Source of the DNA: Lautropia sp. SCN 70-15 | GTDB taxonomy: Bacteria; Pseudomonadota; Gammaproteobacteria; Burkholderiales; Burkholderiaceae_E | Direction: 5' to 3' | Assembly: GCA_001724315.1 (NCBI GenBank) | Contig: MEEC01000110.1 | Span: 1-8,291 of the forward strand | Length of the DNA: 8,291 nucleotides | Shown: piece after piece, positions 1-6,269 of the stretch | Layout: every line of letters begins with the position of its first letter | Numbering within the stretch: position 1 is the stretch's first letter | Made by a program: the position numbers and the translations under genes | Notes under the pieces: model-generated | Told to the model about the DNA's origin: nothing | Databases searched by the model: none | Seen by the model: the letters and a program-made list of their open reading frames with translations, nothing else

Positions 1-827
1 CCGCTGGCCACCAGGACCGTGTCGGCGGCGGCGATGACCTCGTGCGAGCGGCCGCTGACCAGCGTGAGCGGGAGGGTGGCCGGCAGCTTCAGCGCGGCGG
101 CCATCTCGCGGAGCCGTTCGAACAATCGGTCGGAGGCCGCCGGCAACAGGAATCGGATGTCAGGCCGGTGCAGGTGCAGCCAGGCCGCGGTGCGCAGGAA
201 GTCCGGCCCGAGGCGCTCGACCTCGCCGCCCCGGCTGCCCGGCAGGAGCGCCACGACCGGCCCGCCCCCGGGGAACAGCCCGAGCGCGCGGCGGGCGCCC
301 TCGGTGTCGACCCGCTCGGGAATTCGATCGGCCAGCGGGTGGCCCACGTAGGTCGCGGGAATCCCTGCCTTGCGGTAGATCTCCTCCTCGAAGGGAAAGA
401 TCAGCAGCACGTGGTCCACCGCGCGCCGGATGCGCTCGATCCGCCCGGCCCGCCAGGCCCAGATCGACGGGCCGATGAAGTGAACCGTGCGCAGGCCGCG
501 CTCGCGCAGCGCGAGCTCGAGGTCCAGGTTGAAGTCGGGCGCGTCGACCCCCACGAAGACGTCGGGGCGCCACTCGATCAGGCGCTCGCGCAGCGAGTCG
601 CGCATCCGCTTCAGGCGCGGGTACTCGCGCAGCACCTCGATGTAGCCGTTGACCGACAAGGCATCGATGGTCCACCAGGCCTCGAAGCCTCGCTGGCGCA
701 TCTGCGGCCCGCCGATGCCGCGGGCGTCCAGGGCGTCCGCGCGGGCCGACAGGCCGTCGAGCACCGAGGCCGCGAGCAGGTCGCCGGAGGCCTCGCCGGC
801 CACCATGCCGAGCCGGAGTCCGGCCAT
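1..827 (-). CDS. lpxB: Lipid-A-disaccharide synthase LpxB, 3'-truncated by window edge
   Basis: LpxB is a family GT19 glycosyltransferase. It joins UDP-2,3-diacylglucosamine and 2,3-diacylglucosamine-1-phosphate into the lipid A disaccharide on the inner face of the inner membrane. The first 275 codons are visible, against about 380 residues for the E. coli enzyme; the C-terminal part lies beyond base 1. Visible family signatures are the N-terminal VAGEASGD (residues 9-16), VDAPDFN (94-100), PSIWAW (120-125), the FPFEEE segment (144-149), YVGHPLAD (160-167) and LPGSR (195-199). The frame still reads IAAADTVLVAS at the edge, where the family has its conserved ASGT stretch. The chosen ATG (825-827) lies 14 nt after the lpxA stop, with only a weak ribosome site. 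An in-frame ATG at 804-806 would remove seven residues and leave the GEASGD loop near the N-terminus, so it is less likely. It follows lpxA as in most proteobacteria. Confidence 0.95.
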   Translation of the reverse strand, partial: MAGLRLGMVAGEASGDLLAASVLDGLSARADALDARGIGGPQMRQRGFEAWWTIDALSVNGYIEVLREYPRLKRMRDSLRERLIEWRPDVFVGVDAPDFNLDLELALRERGLRTVHFIGPSIWAWRAGRIERIRRAVDHVLLIFPFEEEIYRKAGIPATYVGHPLADRIPERVDTEGARRALGLFPGGGPVVALLPGSRGGEVERLGPDFLRTAAWLHLHRPDIRFLLPAASDRLFERLREMAAALKLPATLPLTLVSGRSHEVIAAADTVLVAS

Positions 828-841
828 CGGCGCGGCGCCGC

Positions 842-1621
842 TCAGCGGACGATCCCGCGGGTCGCGCCTTCGAGAAAGGCGACCAGCGCGGCGACGTCGG
901 GGCCGGGCTCGCCGCGCAGCGCGGCGATCGCCTCCTGCAGCGTGTGGCCCGAGCGGTAGAGCGTGCGGTAGGCGCGCCGGATCGCGTTGATCCGGTCGGC
1001 CGGGAAGCCCCGCCGGCGCAAGCCCTCGGAGTTGATGCCGTGGGCCTGCGCGCTGCTGCCCGAGGCCATCACGAAGGGCGGTATGTCGTGAAGCACCACC
1101 GAGCTGACGCCGGTCATCGCATGCGCGCCGATCTTGCAGAACTGGTGGACCTGCGTGCATCCGCCGAGGATCACCCAGTCGCCGATCTGCACATGGCCGG
1201 CCAGGTTCGTGGTGTTGGCGAAGATCGCGTGGCTGCCGATCAGGCAGTCGTGCGCGATGTGCACATAGGCCATGACCCAGTTGTCGTCGCCCAGCGTGGT
1301 CACGCCGCGGTCCTGCGCCGTGCCGCGGTTGATCGTGACGAACTCGCGGATCGTGTTGCCGTTGCCGATCTCGAGCGAGGTCGGTTCGCCGGCGTACTTC
1401 TTGTCCTGGGGATCGGCGCCGATCGACGCGAACTGGAAGATCCGGTTGTCCCGACCGATCGTGGCGGGCCCCTGGATCACCGCGTGCGGGCCGATCCGGG
1501 TGTTCGCGCCGATCTTCACGCCTGCGCCGATCACCGCATAGGCGCCGACCTCGACCGAGGTGTCGAGCTCGGCGGCCGGGTCGACGATCGCCGTGGGGTG
1601 GATGCGCTGCGCGCCGCTCAT
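842..1621 (-). CDS. lpxA: UDP-N-acetylglucosamine acyltransferase LpxA
   Basis: LpxA catalyses the first step of lipid A synthesis, moving a 3-hydroxyacyl chain from ACP to the 3-OH of UDP-GlcNAc in the cytoplasm. The 259-residue product matches the usual length (262 in E. coli). Residues about 8-185 are hexapeptide repeats of the left-handed beta-helix, followed by a helical C-terminal domain ending in TRGIVR. The HIAHDC motif at 121-126 carries the catalytic base, His124 (E. coli His125). GGCTQVHQFC (153-162) and the NSEGLRRRGF segment (197-206) are also family hallmarks. The start is the ATG at 1619-1621, because the HPTAIV helix start follows eight residues later. The frame stays open to an ATG at 1720, but those 33 extra residues are Ala/Arg-rich and overlap fabZ. 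Position 172, aligned with the acyl-length residue Gly173 of E. coli, is valine here. It sits 16 nt after fabZ and 14 nt before lpxB. Confidence 0.97.
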   Translation of the reverse strand: MSGAQRIHPTAIVDPAAELDTSVEVGAYAVIGAGVKIGANTRIGPHAVIQGPATIGRDNRIFQFASIGADPQDKKYAGEPTSLEIGNGNTIREFVTINRGTAQDRGVTTLGDDNWVMAYVHIAHDCLIGSHAIFANTTNLAGHVQIGDWVILGGCTQVHQFCKIGAHAMTGVSSVVLHDIPPFVMASGSSAQAHGINSEGLRRRGFPADRINAIRRAYRTLYRSGHTLQEAIAALRGEPGPDVAALVAFLEGATRGIVR

Positions 1622-1637
1622 CGCCGGGCCGCGCGAT

Positions 1638-2171
1638 TCAGGCCGAGGCCGCCGGCGTCGCGCCGCCGCCCGTGCCGGCGCCGCCGGAATTGCCGCCGGC
1701 CGGAGCGCCGCCGCCGCCATTGGGCCCGTCGATCTCGCGCAGCGTGCACATCAGCTCGGCCTCGGCGCACAGCTGGCCGTCGACCGTGGTGCGGCCGGCG
1801 TACTTCCAGATCGAGCGGGCGATCCGCACGATCTCCACCTCGAGCCGAAGCTGGTCGCCGGGGACCACCGGGCGCTTGAAGCGCGCGTTGTCCACACCCA
1901 CGAAGTAGTAGACCGAGCCCTGGTCCGACACCCGGCCCATGGTCTGGAAGGACAGGATGCCGGCCGCCTGCGCGAGCGCCTCGATCTGCAGCACGCCGGG
2001 CATCACCGGCAGATAGGGAAAGTGCCCGGTGAAGTACGGCTCGTTGATCGTGACGTTCTTGATCGCCACGATCCGCTTGCCCTTCTCGAGCTCGAGCACC
2101 CGGTCGACCAGCAGGAACGGATAGCGATGCGGCAGGTGTTCCAGGATGGCGCGAATGTCCATGACTGTCAT
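1638..2171 (-). CDS. fabZ: 3-hydroxyacyl-ACP dehydratase FabZ with a Gly/Ala-rich C-terminal tail
   Basis: FabZ dehydrates 3-hydroxyacyl-ACP to trans-2-enoyl-ACP in type II fatty acid synthesis, in the cytoplasm. It shares its substrate pool with LpxA and LpxD, which explains its place between them. The hot-dog fold is recognisable from HLPHRYPFLLVDRV (residues 12-25), the catalytic TGHFP with His50, MPGVLQIEALAQ with catalytic Glu64, and the ARFKRPVVPGDQL segment (96-108). The normal domain ends near residue 147 (AEAELMCTLREI). A tail of about 29 residues follows, made almost entirely of Gly, Ala, Pro, Ser, Thr and Asn, which makes the 177-residue protein longer than the usual 145-155. The ATG at 2171 overlaps the lpxD stop as ATGA and has a GAGGA site 9 nt upstream. 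The inner ATG at 2162 (MDIRAIL) is possible but would lie 18 nt from that site. Confidence 0.95.
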   Translation of the reverse strand: MTVMDIRAILEHLPHRYPFLLVDRVLELEKGKRIVAIKNVTINEPYFTGHFPYLPVMPGVLQIEALAQAAGILSFQTMGRVSDQGSVYYFVGVDNARFKRPVVPGDQLRLEVEIVRIARSIWKYAGRTTVDGQLCAEAELMCTLREIDGPNGGGGAPAGGNSGGAGTGGGATPAASA

Positions 2172-3220
2172 CGGGTGGTGTCCTCGTCGGTTCGTTCGAG
2201 CCTGCGCACCCGGGTGCGCAGTTCGGGCAGTCGTCGCAGCACCGCGGCCGCGCGCTCCCAGTCGTCATTGTCCATCAGCGGGAACACGCCGGTGTAGAAG
2301 CCCGGCTGCCGGATCGTGCGGGTGACCAGGCTCATCGCCGACACCGTCACGTCGTCGCAGATCTCGAGATGCCCCAGGATGCCGGCGCCGCCGCCGATCC
2401 GGCACCGGCGTCCGATCACCGCGCTGCCGGCCACGCCCACGCAGCCGGCCAGCGCGCTGTGCTCGCCGATCCGCACGTTGTGGCCGATCTGGATCTGGTT
2501 GTCGAGCTTGCAGCCGTCGCCGATCACCGTGTCGTCGAGCGCGCCGCGATCGATCGTGGTGTTGGCGCCGATCTCGACGTCGTTGCCGATGCGCACGGCG
2601 CCGAGCTGCGGGATCTTCTCCCAGCGCCCCTCGGCCGGCGCGAAACCGAAGCCGTCGGCGCCGATCACCGCGCCCGAGTGCAGGATGCAGCGCTCGCCGA
2701 TCGTGCAAGCGTCGTAGACCGTCACGCGCGCGTGCAGGACCGTGCCGGCCCCGATGCTCACGCCAGCGCCGACCACCGAACCGGGACCGATCGATGCGCC
2801 CGGGCCGATGCTCGCCCCGGCGCCGATCACCGCCTGGGCGCCGATGCTGACGCCGCTGCCGATCCGGGCGTCGGGCGCGACCACCGCCGAGGGCTCGCGG
2901 CCGGGCGCGCTCGCGGGGCGAAGCATGGCCTCGACCTCTCGCGCGAGCATCGCGAAGGCGCGATAGGGGTCGTCGCTCGCCAGCACGGCGCAGCCGGCCG
3001 GCAGCGCGTCGGCGTCGGATTCCCGGGCGATGATCGCGCCGGCCGCGCTGTCGCGGGCCTGCGCCGCGTAGCGGGAATCGGAGAGAAAGGAGAGGTCGGC
3101 CGGCCCGGCCGAGGCCAGCGTTGCCAGGCCGCGCAGCAGCCGATCGGGGTCTCCGCGCAGGATGCGCGCCCGGGCGATCCCGGCCGCCGCCGCAAGGCTC
3201 AGACCGGGCTTCAGTTCCAT
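2168..3220 (-). CDS. lpxD: UDP-3-O-(3-hydroxyacyl)glucosamine N-acyltransferase LpxD
   Basis: LpxD performs the third lipid A step, N-acylating UDP-3-O-acyl-glucosamine with a 3-hydroxyacyl-ACP chain in the cytoplasm. The protein has 350 residues (E. coli 341). An N-terminal uridine-binding domain occupies about 1-110, with the ADLSFLSDSRY element at 41-51. A long hexapeptide-repeat beta-helix covers about 113-300, and a C-terminal helix about 318-345 is rich in Arg, Glu and Leu. DGFGFAP (189-195), IDRGALDDT (223-231) and NQIQIGHNV (241-249) are family signatures; His247 aligns with catalytic His239 of E. coli. The start is the ATG at 3218-3220, 34 nt after the skp stop, with a poor upstream purine site. 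The open frame continues back to 3532, but that part only shadows skp. The stop overlaps the fabZ start by 4 nt, which points to translational coupling. Confidence 0.97.
   Translation of the reverse strand: MELKPGLSLAAAAGIARARILRGDPDRLLRGLATLASAGPADLSFLSDSRYAAQARDSAAGAIIARESDADALPAGCAVLASDDPYRAFAMLAREVEAMLRPASAPGREPSAVVAPDARIGSGVSIGAQAVIGAGASIGPGASIGPGSVVGAGVSIGAGTVLHARVTVYDACTIGERCILHSGAVIGADGFGFAPAEGRWEKIPQLGAVRIGNDVEIGANTTIDRGALDDTVIGDGCKLDNQIQIGHNVRIGEHSALAGCVGVAGSAVIGRRCRIGGGAGILGHLEICDDVTVSAMSLVTRTIRQPGFYTGVFPLMDNDDWERAAAVLRRLPELRTRVRRLERTDEDTTR
2181..2185 (-). promoter_or_regulatory. Ribosome binding site deciding the fabZ start
   Basis: On the minus strand GAGGA lies within the last codons of lpxD, 9 nt before the ATG at 2171. 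That spacing favours the overlapping ATG over the in-frame ATG nine bases further in. It suggests fabZ can be loaded independently as well as by coupling to lpxD. Confidence 0.6.
2741..2860 (-). repeat. In-gene hexapeptide repeat array of lpxD (18-nt period)
   Basis: Codons for residues 121-160 of LpxD run as near-regular hexads of the type (I/V)GxGxS, for example IGAGAS and IGPGAS. In DNA this appears as a diverged repeat of about 18 nt built from GCGCCGAT/GGGCCGAT-like units. It is coils of the left-handed beta-helix, not a mobile or non-coding repeat, but the units are unusually alike and glycine-rich. Confidence 0.6.
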
Positions 3221-3254
3221 TGCCGCGCGCCCCGCGTTGCCGCAGAGCCGAAGC

Positions 3255-3782
3255 TCACTTGCCGCCCGAAGAGAGCGCGCGCAGCACCTTCTCGGTGATG
3301 TCGATACGCGGGCTCGCGAAGACGGCCTCCTGCAGGATGATGTCGTACTTCTCCTGCTCGGCGATCTGCTTGATGACCCGGTTCGCCTTTTCGATGACCT
3401 GGGCGAGCTCCTCGTTGCGGCGCTGGTTGAGGTCTTCGCGGAACTCGCGCTGCTTGCGCTGGAATTCCTTCTCGACGTCGGCGTATTCGCGCTGCCGGCG
3501 CTGGCGATCGCTGTCCGACATGACGGCGCCATCGCGGTCGATGCGCTCGCCCATGGACTTCAGGCGCGCGGCCATGTCCTGCAGCTCCTTCTCGCGCCGG
3601 CTGAACTCCTGCTCGAGCTTCTGCTGCGAGGCCTTGGCCGGGGCGGCGTCGCGCAGGATGCGCTCGGTGTTGACGAAGCCGATTCGCGTGCCTTCCTGGG
3701 CGACGGCGAACGATGCGGTCGCGGCGAGCGCAACGGCCGCAACGAGCTTCAGAATCCGGGTGGACGGTGATCCGTTCTTCAT
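3255..3782 (-). CDS. skp: Periplasmic chaperone Skp (OmpH family)
   Basis: Skp is a trimeric periplasmic holdase that captures unfolded outer-membrane proteins after Sec export and passes them to the BAM complex. The 175-residue product has a typical signal peptide: basic start (MKNGSPSTRILK), hydrophobic core at 13-26, and likely cleavage after AVA at Ala28. The mature part begins with the beta-strand IGFVNTERIL (34-43), followed by a long charged helical region (about 45-145) rich in Gln, Arg, Lys and Glu that would form the coiled-coil tentacles. It closes with YDIILQEAVFASPRIDIT (146-163), the family's C-terminal strand and helix. Length and layout fit the OmpH/Skp family, although the helical part is low in diagnostic residues. 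The ATG at 3780-3782 has an AGGGA site 9 nt upstream. It follows bamA after a 147-nt gap and precedes lpxD by 34 nt. Confidence 0.93.
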   Translation of the reverse strand: MKNGSPSTRILKLVAAVALAATASFAVAQEGTRIGFVNTERILRDAAPAKASQQKLEQEFSRREKELQDMAARLKSMGERIDRDGAVMSDSDRQRRQREYADVEKEFQRKQREFREDLNQRRNEELAQVIEKANRVIKQIAEQEKYDIILQEAVFASPRIDITEKVLRALSSGGK

Positions 3783-3791
3783 CGACGGTGG

Positions 3792-3796
3792 TCCCT
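3792..3796 (-). promoter_or_regulatory. Ribosome binding site of skp
   Basis: AGGGA on the minus strand lies 9 nt before the skp ATG. As the only clear Shine-Dalgarno-like site in the bamA-skp gap, it supports this start. Confidence 0.55.
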
Positions 3797-3814
3797 ACAT
3801 GCGTGAGCGATCAA

Positions 3815-3828
3815 GCGACGATTGTCGC
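3815..3828 (-). other. Short inverted repeat in the skp leader
   Basis: GCGAC-AATC-GTCGC on the minus strand can form a 5-bp stem with a 4-nt loop. It lies just downstream of the larger hairpin and about 32 nt before the skp ATG. It could be a second leader stem or a protein site; chance is also plausible for a stem this short. Confidence 0.3.
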
Positions 3829-3862
3829 ACAGAAGCACCGGCGCCCCTCGAGGCGCCGGCGC
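3829..3862 (-). terminator. Terminator-like or attenuator hairpin in the bamA-skp gap
   Basis: On the minus strand GCGCCGGCGCC (3862-3852) pairs with GGCGCCGGTGC (3845-3835) through 11 base pairs, one of them G-U, around the six-base loop TCGAGG. It is followed by TTCTGT (3834-3829), four T in six, which is a short and interrupted U-tract. The position, 67 nt after the bamA stop and about 50 nt before the skp start, suits partial termination or an mRNA processing or stability element. The stem also folds in the plus-strand sense, but nothing is transcribed towards it from the left. I saw no convincing -35/-10 or sigma-E-like promoter between it and skp, so partial readthrough is more likely than a full stop. 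Confidence 0.5.
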
Positions 3863-3929
3863 GATGACGCGGTGCCGTGAACCGGGGTTTCGTCCCTCGG
3901 CGCGGCAGGCCCCGCCCGGCAACCGGATC

Positions 3930-6266
3930 TCAGAAACCGGTGCCGACCTGGAACTGCAGGCGCTGGGTGCGGTCGCCGGTTTCCTTGTTGATCGGGAAGG
4001 CGACGCTCAGCTTGAGCGGACCGATCGGCGACAGCCAGCTCAGGCCGAGACCGGCGGAGTAGCGCAGGTCGCCGAGGTCGATCGAGGTGCCCTCGAATAC
4101 GTTGCCGGCGTCGAGGAACACGAAGGTCCGGATCGTGCGGTCGCTGCCGGTTCCGGGCAAGGGGAAGATGAATTCGGCGCTGCCGACCACCCTCGACTGA
4201 CCCCCCAGCGGCACCTCGCGGAAGCCGCCGTTGAGCAACTGCTCGAAGTCCTTCGGACCCAGCGAGGACGGGTAGTAGCCGCGCACCGAACCGATGCCGC
4301 CGGCGTAGAAGTTCTTGAACAGCGGATACGGGTTGCCGCCGAAGGCCCGGCCGAAGCCCAGGTCGCCGTAGAGCGCGATCGTGTAGTCGCGGTTCAGCGG
4401 GTAGTACCACTCGTGCTTGTAGGCGGCGCGCCAGTAGCGCAGGTCGCCCACCGGCAGGGTCACGTCGAGCGTGGCGCTCTGCAGGCGACCGCGCGTGGGG
4501 ATCAGCGCGCTGTCGCGGCTGTCGCGCGCCCAGCCGGCGGTGGCCAGCAGCGCGCTGGCCGATTCGCCGAAGTCCGCCACCTGCTGGATGTAGCGCGACG
4601 GCGCGAGCGTGCCGAGCTTGACGTCGTTGCGCTCGGCCACCAGGCCGAAGGACAGGCGGTCGTACTCGGTGTAGGGCACGCCGAAGCGCAGGCCGATGCC
4701 GCTCGAGCGGATCCGGTAATCGCCCAGGTCGAGCTCGCTGGCGTTGTAGGTTCGGGTGTAGAGGTCGAAGGCCCGGCTCACGCCGTCCGGCGTGAAGTAA
4801 GGATCGACGTAGGACAGCGCGACCGTGCGGAACAGCTTGCTGGTGTTGACGGTCAGGCCCAGCGACTTGCCGGTGCCCATGAAGTTCTGCTGGTTCAGCG
4901 ACGCCGACAGGATCACCTTCTCGGTGCTGGAGAAGCCCACGCCGAAGGTGACGTTGCCGGTCGGCTGCTCGGTGACCACCACGTTCAGGTCGACCTGGTC
5001 GGGCGCGTCGGGCACCGGCTGCGTGTCGATGCGCACGTCGGTGAAGTAGCCGAGCCGGCTCACCCGCTCGCGCGACAGCCGGATCTTGTCGGCGTCGTAC
5101 CAGGCATCCTCGAACTGGCGCAGCTCGCGGCGGATGACCTCGTCGCGGGTGCGCGAGTTCCCGGCCACGTTGATCCGGCGCACGTAGACCCGGCGCGCCG
5201 GGTCGACCAGGATCTGGAATGAGACCTCGCGATTGTCGCGATCGATCGTCGGCACCGCGTTGACGTTGGCGAAGGCGTAGCCGAGCTCGCCCAGGCGCTC
5301 GGAAATCCGCTTGGTGGACTCGGTGAGCTTCGCGCCCGAGAACACGTCGCCGGGCTTCAGCGTGACCCGCTCCGCGAATTCGGCCTCGCGGCCCAGCAGC
5401 GTGCCGCCGAAGCCGACTTCCTTGACGCGGTACTGCTCGCCCTCGCGGATGGCGATCGTCAGCTCGACCCGCTCGCGGTCGGGCGTGATCGACACCTGCG
5501 TGGACTGGACCTCGAACTCGAGGTAGCCGCGGTCGAGATAGAACGAGCGCAGGGCTTCGAGGTCGCCGGCGAACTTCTCGCGCGAATACTGGTCGGCCTT
5601 CGAGTACCAGGTAAACCAGTTCGGCGTGGTCAGGCGCATCTCGTCGAGCAGCTGCTTCTCGGTGAAGGCCTTGTTGCCCACGAAGCGGATCGCGCCGATC
5701 CGGGCGACGTCGCCCTCGTCGACGGTGAGCACGATGCCGACCCGGTTGCGCTCGAGCGGGGTGATGGTGGAGGTGACGCTCGCGGCGTAACGGCCGCGCG
5801 CCAGGTATTGCTGCTTGAGCTCCTGCTCGGCGCGCTCGAGCACGCTGCGGTCGAAGATCAGCGACTCGCCCAGGCCCTGGTCGCGCAGCACCTTCTTGAG
5901 GGCCTCCTTGTCGAACTCCTTGGCGCCGACGATGTCCACCGAGGCGATCGCGGGGCGCTCCTCGACGTAGACGACCAGCACGTCGCCGTCGACCTCGAGG
6001 CGCACGTCTCGGAAGAAGCCGGTGGCGAACAGCGCGCGCACGGCCTCGCTGGCCCCCTCTTCGGTGAGCCGCTCGCCGACCTTGACCGGCAGGTAGCTGA
6101 AGACCGTGCCCGGCTCGGTGCGCTGCACGCCTTCGATGCGGATGTCGCGGACGACGAAGGGATCGAAGGCGAAGGCGGCCCTGGCTGCAAGCAGCGCGAC
6201 GGCGGAGACGATCGCCAGACGTACCGCGCTGCGGCCGCGCCGCAGGCGGCTACGTAGGAATGGCAT
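3930..6266 (-). CDS. bamA: Outer membrane protein assembly factor BamA (Omp85)
   Basis: BamA is the essential core of the BAM complex, which folds and inserts beta-barrel proteins into the outer membrane. The 778-residue precursor begins with a basic signal peptide (MPFLRSRLRRGR) and a hydrophobic core, with likely cleavage after AFA at Ala33. Five POTRA domains follow, at about 35-103, 104-183, 186-275, 278-356 and 358-434; FVVRDIRIEGVQR (37-49) and VYVRRINVAGNSRTRDEVIRR (360-380) mark the first and last. The barrel fills about 435-778, with the loop-6 motif VRGY at 661-664 (E. coli has VRGF). It ends in an aromatic terminal strand, QFQVGTGF, with the C-terminal Phe expected of an outer-membrane barrel. 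Total length is a little under the 810 of E. coli. The ATG lies 3 nt after the rseP TGA with no visible Shine-Dalgarno site, so translation probably depends on rseP. Skp, its chaperone partner, is encoded next. Confidence 0.98.
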   Translation of the reverse strand: MPFLRSRLRRGRSAVRLAIVSAVALLAARAAFAFDPFVVRDIRIEGVQRTEPGTVFSYLPVKVGERLTEEGASEAVRALFATGFFRDVRLEVDGDVLVVYVEERPAIASVDIVGAKEFDKEALKKVLRDQGLGESLIFDRSVLERAEQELKQQYLARGRYAASVTSTITPLERNRVGIVLTVDEGDVARIGAIRFVGNKAFTEKQLLDEMRLTTPNWFTWYSKADQYSREKFAGDLEALRSFYLDRGYLEFEVQSTQVSITPDRERVELTIAIREGEQYRVKEVGFGGTLLGREAEFAERVTLKPGDVFSGAKLTESTKRISERLGELGYAFANVNAVPTIDRDNREVSFQILVDPARRVYVRRINVAGNSRTRDEVIRRELRQFEDAWYDADKIRLSRERVSRLGYFTDVRIDTQPVPDAPDQVDLNVVVTEQPTGNVTFGVGFSSTEKVILSASLNQQNFMGTGKSLGLTVNTSKLFRTVALSYVDPYFTPDGVSRAFDLYTRTYNASELDLGDYRIRSSGIGLRFGVPYTEYDRLSFGLVAERNDVKLGTLAPSRYIQQVADFGESASALLATAGWARDSRDSALIPTRGRLQSATLDVTLPVGDLRYWRAAYKHEWYYPLNRDYTIALYGDLGFGRAFGGNPYPLFKNFYAGGIGSVRGYYPSSLGPKDFEQLLNGGFREVPLGGQSRVVGSAEFIFPLPGTGSDRTIRTFVFLDAGNVFEGTSIDLGDLRYSAGLGLSWLSPIGPLKLSVAFPINKETGDRTQRLQFQVGTGF

Positions 6267-6269
6267 GGA

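Noticed and set aside
42..959. Plus-strand open frame of 305 codons over lpxB and the end of lpxA
   Set aside because: It is antisense to lpxB and lpxA, both supported by family motifs; its composition is that of a GC-rich shadow frame.
1622..1720. Longer lpxA start at the ATG at 1720
   Set aside because: The 33 added residues are Ala/Arg-rich, overlap the fabZ tail in another frame and match nothing in LpxA, whose helix normally begins within about ten residues of the start.
3221..3532. Longer lpxD start at 3532
   Set aside because: The extra 104 codons are Ser/Arg-rich and lie wholly over skp and the gap in another frame; the LpxD N-terminal domain starts properly at the ATG at 3220.
3822..5222. 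Plus-strand open frame of 466 codons opposite bamA
   Set aside because: It is antisense to a clear bamA gene. Its product is rich in Arg, Ala, Val, Gly and Glu with no recognisable motif, as expected of the reverse frame of GC-rich codons.
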